Source: Micromonospora coerulea (lineage in GTDB: Bacteria; Actinomycetota; Actinomycetes; Mycobacteriales; Micromonosporaceae). From it: a DNA stretch of 64,000 bases. How positions within the stretch are numbered: the first letter of the stretch is position 1; each line of letters opens with the position of its first letter. Shown here piece after piece: positions 60,111 to 64,000 of this stretch. The notes beneath the pieces were generated by a model that was given only the letters and a program-made list of their open reading frames with translations, was not told where the DNA came from and did no database searches. Made by a program: the position numbers and the translations under genes. Location: contig NZ_JAEMUW010000009.1 in NCBI RefSeq assembly GCF_016598485.1, positions 124,001-188,000 of the forward strand, written 5' to 3'.

Positions 60111-61244
60111 TCAGTTCTGCTGGAACGACTGACGCACCACACCGCCCACCAGGGCACACCAGGTGGTGGTGCTGACCTTGCCCGTCTCGTCCAGCCCGTG
60201 CAGTTCCTGCAGGTCCTTGACGGCCTTCTTGGTCACGTAGTCGTACTCGCCGGTGACGGCGACGTCGGCATAGCCCTTGGAGTTGAGCATGAACTGCACG
60301 GCGCTGACCGGGATGCCGGTGGCGTCCTTGTCCAGCTCGGGGGCGAGGGTCTCCCAGGTCGGCGCGGTGAGCGTGGCGTCGATGTCGACCGGGATGCCGT
60401 TGCGGGCCTGCCAGTCCTGCACGGCGGCCACGGTGGCGGCGTCGAAGACACCGGTGAGCGGCACGGTGTAGCCGCGGAAGGTGAGCAAGTACTGCGCGAC
60501 ACGCACGACGGGACCGCCGACGAAGCGCCAGATGTCCGGCCAGCGGCGGGCCGGCACGTCGGCCAGGTCGGTGCCGAGCTTGGCGAAGACCCGCCGGCGC
60601 AGGGCGGGGAACTCCCGGTAGAACATCGCGCCCGGGCACTGGGTGGCTCGGAAGTCCCAGTGGCCGAAGATGTCGTGGGCGTGCAGGCCGTACTGCTCGC
60701 AGATGGTGGTGCAGAGCGTGACCAGCGAGTCGAGCAGCTGCTCCGGCGGGGTCTCGGTGACGTAGGTGCCCTCGTTCTCGATGCCGATGGCCCGGCCGTT
60801 CTCGCCGGGGCAGTGCGCCGAGATCATCTGCCGGTCGCCGGCCTGGAGCCGCTCCAGGCTGCCGTGCCGGCCCTCCAGGACGTGGCCGCCGCGGCTGACG
60901 GTGAAGTGCTGTCCGGTGTCCGACCAGTGGTTGACGTCCAGGTGCAGGTCCTGGCAGTCGCGGGCGAGCTGCTTGGCGTGCTCCTCGGAGTAGTCGGTGC
61001 TGTTCGGGAACGCCATGTGGTGGACGATGATCTTGTTGGTGGCGATCGCGCTGATCGACAGTGGATCCGCCGGGGGGCGGGCGCCCCACTCGTCGCAGCT
61101 GATGATCCAGTCGAGGTCCGCTCCCGGCGCGGCCTGTGCCGCGGCCGGGAAGGCGAGTTCGTTTCCGACGACCGCGACCGCGGCGGCGCCGAGTCCGGCC
61201 CGCAGCAGCGTACGGCGGTCCAGTTCGGGATGGTTGAAGTGCAC
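60111..61244 (-). CDS. Tat-exported N-acetylmuramoyl-L-alanine amidase
   Basis: The 377-residue protein has a twin-arginine signal (DRRTLLRAGLGAAAVAVVG) and an amidase_2/PGRP domain (about 45-215). Zinc ligands are His in IIVHHMAF, His in IFGHWDFRATQCPG and Cys in the same motif. Two C-terminal repeats (about 235-375, YLLTFRGYTVPLTGVFDAAT and MLNSKGYADVAVTGEYDYVT) look like peptidoglycan-binding units. It cleaves the amide between muramic acid and the peptide. GTG 61244 follows AAGGAG. A TATTCT box at about 61310 could be its -10. Confidence 0.9.
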   Translation of the reverse strand: MHFNHPELDRRTLLRAGLGAAAVAVVGNELAFPAAAQAAPGADLDWIISCDEWGARPPADPLSISAIATNKIIVHHMAFPNSTDYSEEHAKQLARDCQDLHLDVNHWSDTGQHFTVSRGGHVLEGRHGSLERLQAGDRQMISAHCPGENGRAIGIENEGTYVTETPPEQLLDSLVTLCTTICEQYGLHAHDIFGHWDFRATQCPGAMFYREFPALRRRVFAKLGTDLADVPARRWPDIWRFVGGPVVRVAQYLLTFRGYTVPLTGVFDAATVAAVQDWQARNGIPVDIDATLTAPTWETLAPELDKDATGIPVSAVQFMLNSKGYADVAVTGEYDYVTKKAVKDLQELHGLDETGKVSTTTWCALVGGVVRQSFQQN

Positions 61245-61525
61245 TGTCGTCTCCTTCGCGGCCGGGCGAGGATGTATGAAAAGGAACTCCAGATGCCGCG
61301 CGTGAGACGGAGAATATTGCCAACGAAGTGCCAAGCGCTAGGGGGTGAGTGGTAGGAATCAATCCCTCTCCGCCCGTCGCCCGCCGAGGTCCGAGGGCCG
61401 AATACGGGCCAGTGTGGTCAACTCGGACGGTGGCGGGTGACGTCGCGGGGAACCGCCGGCGAGTCGAAGGGACCGAAGTTCGCTGTTCCGGGTGCATGCC
61501 GGTGCCAGACCGCGATGCTGCACGT

Positions 61526-61729
61526 ATGCGAGACGTAGCTGATGTGCCTGTCGTGGGCGGACCGGCCGACGGACGGACGGCCACTGTCGAGCTCGACGAG
61601 CACAACGAACCGCCGGCCGAGTTGCATCCGGGCGACATCGACGCCGTGGGCGACGGCCTGTACGTGCGCGCACAGGTCACGGGCTCCGGGCCGCCTTGGG
61701 CCTATCAGTGGCAGGCGGCGACCCGGTGA
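61526..61729 (+). CDS. small hypothetical protein
   Basis: The 67-residue product is not assigned. It has VVGGPADGRTATVELDEHNE and ends YVRAQVTGSGPPWAYQWQ. GGPxDG starts of this sort occur in small actinobacterial and phage-like proteins of unknown use. ATG 61526 is chosen; an upstream extension to 61349 has poor composition. No ribosome site stands out, so it may be spurious. Confidence 0.45.
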   Translation: MRDVADVPVVGGPADGRTATVELDEHNEPPAELHPGDIDAVGDGLYVRAQVTGSGPPWAYQWQAATR

Positions 61730-61736
61730 CCGCGGG

Positions 61737-61891
61737 CTAGCGGCTGTTCTCGAGGAGCTTCTTGAGGTTCTGGTAGCTGGCCGGCACATCCTGCCGCGCC
61801 TGCCGGCGCCCGGCGGCACGTCGAGCCCGCGGTCGTCGGAGTCGAGCGTGAACGTCACTCGGGACCGGGTGCCGTTCTCGATCCGGCAGGC
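61737..61891 (-). pseudogene. relic of an SRPBCC (AHSA1-like) protein C-terminus
   Basis: Minus-strand pieces read CRIENGTRSRVTFTLDSDD in one frame and then, after a frame change, PASYQNLKKLLENSR to a stop at 61737. Both are typical for the C-terminal half of AHSA1/START-like proteins (RVTFTL..D and W..s...L...LE). The first half is absent, so the gene is dead. Confidence 0.55.
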
Positions 61892-61914
61892 GCTGCTGTT
61901 GTCGTACCGAGCCG

Positions 61915-62051
61915 AGCACGCTCCGCACCGGGCTCGTCGACGGCCCGGCGATCCTGGTGGACGCCGGTGGACGTCTTGTCCGGATCATGACCTTCATGAT
62001 CCGCAACGACACCATCATCCGATCGAGGTGACCGCCGACCCGGAGCGCTGG
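61915..62051 (+). pseudogene. relic of an ECF41 sigma factor / SnoaL-like C-terminus
   Basis: The plus strand reads LRTGLVDGPAILVDAGGRLV, RIMTFMIRNDTII and then, after a 2-base remainder, IEVTADPERW. The order matches the C-terminal SnoaL-like part of ECF41 (SigJ-type) sigma factors (...LVNG.AG.VV..GR...V..F.I..G.I..I....DPERL). The sigma domains are missing. It ends 20 bases before the first LacI operator. Confidence 0.5.
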
Positions 62052-62070
62052 GGGGCGAGGTCGACGGCTT

Positions 62071-62083
62071 GGAAACGTTTTCG
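62071..62083. promoter_or_regulatory. LacI operator 1 (AAACGTTT core)
   Basis: GGAAACGTTTTCG carries the core AAACGTTT at 62073-62080. It lies just upstream of a candidate -35 box at 62094. Confidence 0.6.
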
Positions 62084-62093
62084 TAACGAGCCC

Positions 62094-62123
62094 TTGACCT
62101 GACCGTCGCGCCAGGCGCAAACT
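62094..62123 (+). promoter_or_regulatory. candidate promoter of the LacI/ABC operon
   Basis: TTGACC (62094-62099) and CAAACT (62118-62123) are 18 bases apart. The pair lies between operators 1 and 2, as expected for a repressed promoter. Confidence 0.45.
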
Positions 62124-62126
62124 CTC

Positions 62127-62140
62127 GGAAACGTTTACAG
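62127..62140. promoter_or_regulatory. LacI operator 2 (AAACGTTT core)
   Basis: GGAAACGTTTACAG has the core at 62129-62136, right behind the candidate -10 box. Its right half is identical to operator 3. Confidence 0.65.
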
Positions 62141-62162
62141 CAATGGGACGGAGGTGCCGGGC

Positions 62163-63215
62163 ATGGGTCGTAAACGTTTACAGGAATCGGTCGACGGCCG
62201 ACCCACCGTCCACACCGTCGCCGCCCGCGCCGGTGTCTCCATCGCGTCCGCCTCCCGGGTGCTCAACGGCGTCGGGGGCAGCCCGGAAACCATCCGCAAG
62301 GTTCGTGCAGCCGCTGCAGAGGTGGGGTACGTCCCCAACGCCATTGCCCGCTCCCTGCAGTCCCAGCGCACCGGACAGATCGCGCTCGCGGTCGAGGACA
62401 TCGGCAACCCCGTTTACGTGGCGATGATGCGGGCGATCGAGGCGGTGGTCGCCTCCTCAGGCCGGCAGTTGCTGGTGCACGCGACCGGGGGTCAGATCGC
62501 CAACGAAACCGCACTGCTGCGGCGCCTCGCGCACCGCTACGTCGACGGGTTGATCCTCTCGCCGATCCGGATCACCGAGGAACACCTCGTCGCGCTGGCC
62601 GACAGCCCGGTACCGGTCGTCGTGATCGGCCAACTCCCGCCGGACACACCGGTGGACAACGTCCGTACCGACTCCCAGGCCGGCGTCGCTCTCGCCGTCG
62701 ACCACCTCGTCGCGGCCGGCCGGCGTCGCATCGGCTTCGTCAACGGCCCGCTCGACACCGTTCCCGGCGCCGCCCGCGACGCCGGTTTCCGCGCCGCCCT
62801 GGCCCGGCACGGCATCGAACTCGACGAGCGGCTGCTCGAGGTCGGCGACTTCCAGTACGCCGCCGGCCGCGCCGCTACGAAGCGGCTGCTGGCCCGCGCC
62901 CGCCCCGACGCGCTGGTCTGCGCCAACGACCTCATCGCGGTCGGGGCGCTGCACGCCCTGCTCGTCGCCGGCCACCGGGTGCCCGGCGACGTTGCCCTGG
63001 TCGGCATGGACGACACCGAACTGGCCAGCATGGTGCTGCCGAGCATGTCGAGCGTCTCTCTCGATGCGACGGAGCGCGGCCGTATCGCCGCGCAGCTACT
63101 TCTGGAGCGGATCGACGACTCGTCCCTGCCGCCGCGGCGCATCACCATCGCGCCGCACCTTGTCGTCAGGGACTCTTCCCCGACACCGGATGGGAGGGCG
63201 AAGCAATGGGCTTGA
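62163..63215 (+). CDS. LacI family transcriptional regulator
   Basis: The 350-residue repressor has the LacI helix-turn-helix (HTVAARAGVSIASASRVLNG, about 18-37) and hinge helix VPNAIARSLQSQRTG. A periplasmic-binding-like sugar domain follows, with DIGNPVYVAMMRAIEAVVA, RRIGFVNGPLDTVPGAARDA, LVCANDLIAVGALHAL and VALVGMDDTELASMV. It controls a carbohydrate ABC transporter whose first permease gene overlaps its stop by 10 bases. Three AAACGTTT operators lie upstream and in its first codons, indicating autoregulation. ATG 62163 has GGAGG 8 bases before it. The inducing sugar is unknown. Confidence 0.92.
   Translation: MGRKRLQESVDGRPTVHTVAARAGVSIASASRVLNGVGGSPETIRKVRAAAAEVGYVPNAIARSLQSQRTGQIALAVEDIGNPVYVAMMRAIEAVVASSGRQLLVHATGGQIANETALLRRLAHRYVDGLILSPIRITEEHLVALADSPVPVVVIGQLPPDTPVDNVRTDSQAGVALAVDHLVAAGRRRIGFVNGPLDTVPGAARDAGFRAALARHGIELDERLLEVGDFQYAAGRAATKRLLARARPDALVCANDLIAVGALHALLVAGHRVPGDVALVGMDDTELASMVLPSMSSVSLDATERGRIAAQLLLERIDDSSLPPRRITIAPHLVVRDSSPTPDGRAKQWA
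62170..62181. promoter_or_regulatory. LacI operator 3 inside the lacI-type coding region
   Basis: GTAAACGTTTAC is a perfect 12-bp palindrome covering codons 3 to 7 of the regulator gene. It could act as a road-block or loop with operators 1 and 2. Confidence 0.65.
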
Positions 63216-64000
63216 CCAGCACCACGGAGCGGCCCGATACCTCGAAACAACCGCGGTCGCGCGGCAGCAGGCAGCGCCAGCGTCAGCGCCGGGAGGCGTA
63301 CCTGCTGCTCGTGCCGGCCCTGATCCCGGTGCTGATCTTCAGCGTTTACCCGCTTCTGAACGGGATCTACCTCGGCTTCACCGATTCCCGTGCCGGCCTG
63401 AACCGGACCACCCACTTCACCGGGTTCGAGAACTACGTCCGACTGCTTCAGAACTCCATGTTCTGGGAATCATTCAAGATCGGACTTGTCTGGGCTTTCG
63501 GCGTCACGGCGATTCAGTTCCTGCTCGCACTGGGTTTGGCGTTGCTGCTCAACCAGCGCCTGCGGATGCGGTGGCTGGTCCGGACCCTGGCGCTGGTGCC
63601 CTGGGCCATGCCGAGCGTGATCGTCGCGATCATGTGGCGACTGGTCTACCACCCGGACGCCGGACTGCTCAACGACGTCCTGACCCGGATGCACCTGATC
63701 GACGAGAACATCAACTGGCTGGCCGACTTCTCGTTCGCGCTTCCCGCCGTAATCGTGGTCGGTGTGTGGGCCGGCATGCCACAGACCACGGTGACCCTGC
63801 TGGCCGGGCTACAGGGCGTCCCGAGCGAGCTGCACGAAGCGGGAGCGGTTGACGGCGCCACCGCCTGGCAGCGCTTCTGGCATGTCACGTTGCCGCAGTT
63901 GCGCCCGGTGATCGTGGCCATCACGTCCCTGGACTTCGTCTGGAACTTCAACTCGTTCGGCCTGGTGTACGTCCTCACCGAAGGTGGACCTGGCGGCAAG
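63206..64000 (+). CDS. sugar ABC transporter permease, MalF-like, cut by the window end
   Basis: The frame opens at ATG 63206, inside the end of the LacI-type gene, and is still open at base 64000 (265 codons). After a basic cytosolic N-terminus come membrane helices, the first being YLLLVPALIPVLIFSVYPLL. The EAA loop that contacts the ATPase is seen in ELHEAGAVDGATAWQRFWHV. The last residues (TEGGPGGK) are the usual turn before the final helix in MalF-type permeases. It imports a sugar together with a second permease, binding protein and ATPase that should lie beyond the window. Confidence 0.92.
   Translation, partial: MGLTSTTERPDTSKQPRSRGSRQRQRQRREAYLLLVPALIPVLIFSVYPLLNGIYLGFTDSRAGLNRTTHFTGFENYVRLLQNSMFWESFKIGLVWAFGVTAIQFLLALGLALLLNQRLRMRWLVRTLALVPWAMPSVIVAIMWRLVYHPDAGLLNDVLTRMHLIDENINWLADFSFALPAVIVVGVWAGMPQTTVTLLAGLQGVPSELHEAGAVDGATAWQRFWHVTLPQLRPVIVAITSLDFVWNFNSFGLVYVLTEGGPGGK

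Overview
The window is high-GC DNA with actinobacterial gene content. It encodes two luciferase-like F420-type oxidoreductases, a PPOX-class F420 protein, a SARP/AfsR-type regulator, an NhaA-DsbA fusion, WYL and PucR regulators, and frequent GTG starts with GGAGG ribosome sites. A member of the Micromonosporaceae or a close relative fits best, but this is inferred from style and gene content, not from a marker gene. No rRNA, tRNA, CRISPR array or prophage was recognised. The text is chromosome-like and mostly metabolic.

Region 1 (1-14.4 kb) is a catabolic block. It opens with the tail of a 3-hydroxyisobutyrate-dehydrogenase-like gene, a GntR/FCD regulator with its own operator, a cysteine-free tandem carboxymuconolactone-decarboxylase-fold protein and a succinate-semialdehyde-type dehydrogenase. 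A strong shared hairpin terminator separates this from a minus-strand operon read as PucR regulator, NCS1 permease, N-carbamoyl-beta-alanine amidase, dihydropyrimidinase/hydantoinase and an LLM F420-type oxidoreductase. Divergently run a class III aminotransferase and an mmsA-type semialdehyde dehydrogenase. Together these can take a dihydropyrimidine to beta-alanine, malonate semialdehyde and acetyl-CoA. The only gene in the block that could fill the missing ring-reduction step is the LLM enzyme. An IS605-type element carrying only tnpB sits exactly in the aminotransferase stop codon and replaces it with another stop.

Region 2 (14.4-25.4 kb) holds an unknown coiled-coil protein with a small upstream ORF, an MFS exporter, the second LLM enzyme facing a PPOX F420 protein, a DUF2267 protein, a von Willebrand lipoprotein, a TetR regulator divergent from an unusual PLP enzyme with a clear three-half-site operator, and an NhaA-DsbA fusion.

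Region 3 (25.4-33.5 kb) holds a secreted M14 carboxypeptidase, an alpha/beta hydrolase, a 1017-residue SARP-NB-ARC regulator, a RibD/DHFR-fold reductase and a methyltransferase. Two promoters here carry the same architecture: three CTT heptamers at 11-bp period, then an identical spacing to a -10-like hexamer. This looks like a local SARP regulon.

Region 4 (33.3-62 kb) is a mixed set of single genes and short operons: VOC proteins, DinB, WYL, short GntR, MFS, L,D-transpeptidase, lipid kinase, CoA transferase, enoyl-CoA hydratase, dienelactone hydrolase, FUSC, RraA, a GltB-like FMN enzyme, DNA polymerase IV, nicotinate phosphoribosyltransferase, FAD monooxygenase, glycogen debranching enzyme, FetB-like permease and Tat-exported amidase. 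It also contains four gene relics (3-hydroxyacyl-CoA dehydrogenase tail, AraC, SRPBCC and ECF41 sigma tail). Region 5 (62-64 kb) is a LacI regulator with three AAACGTTT operators and the first gene of a sugar ABC permease set, cut by the window end.
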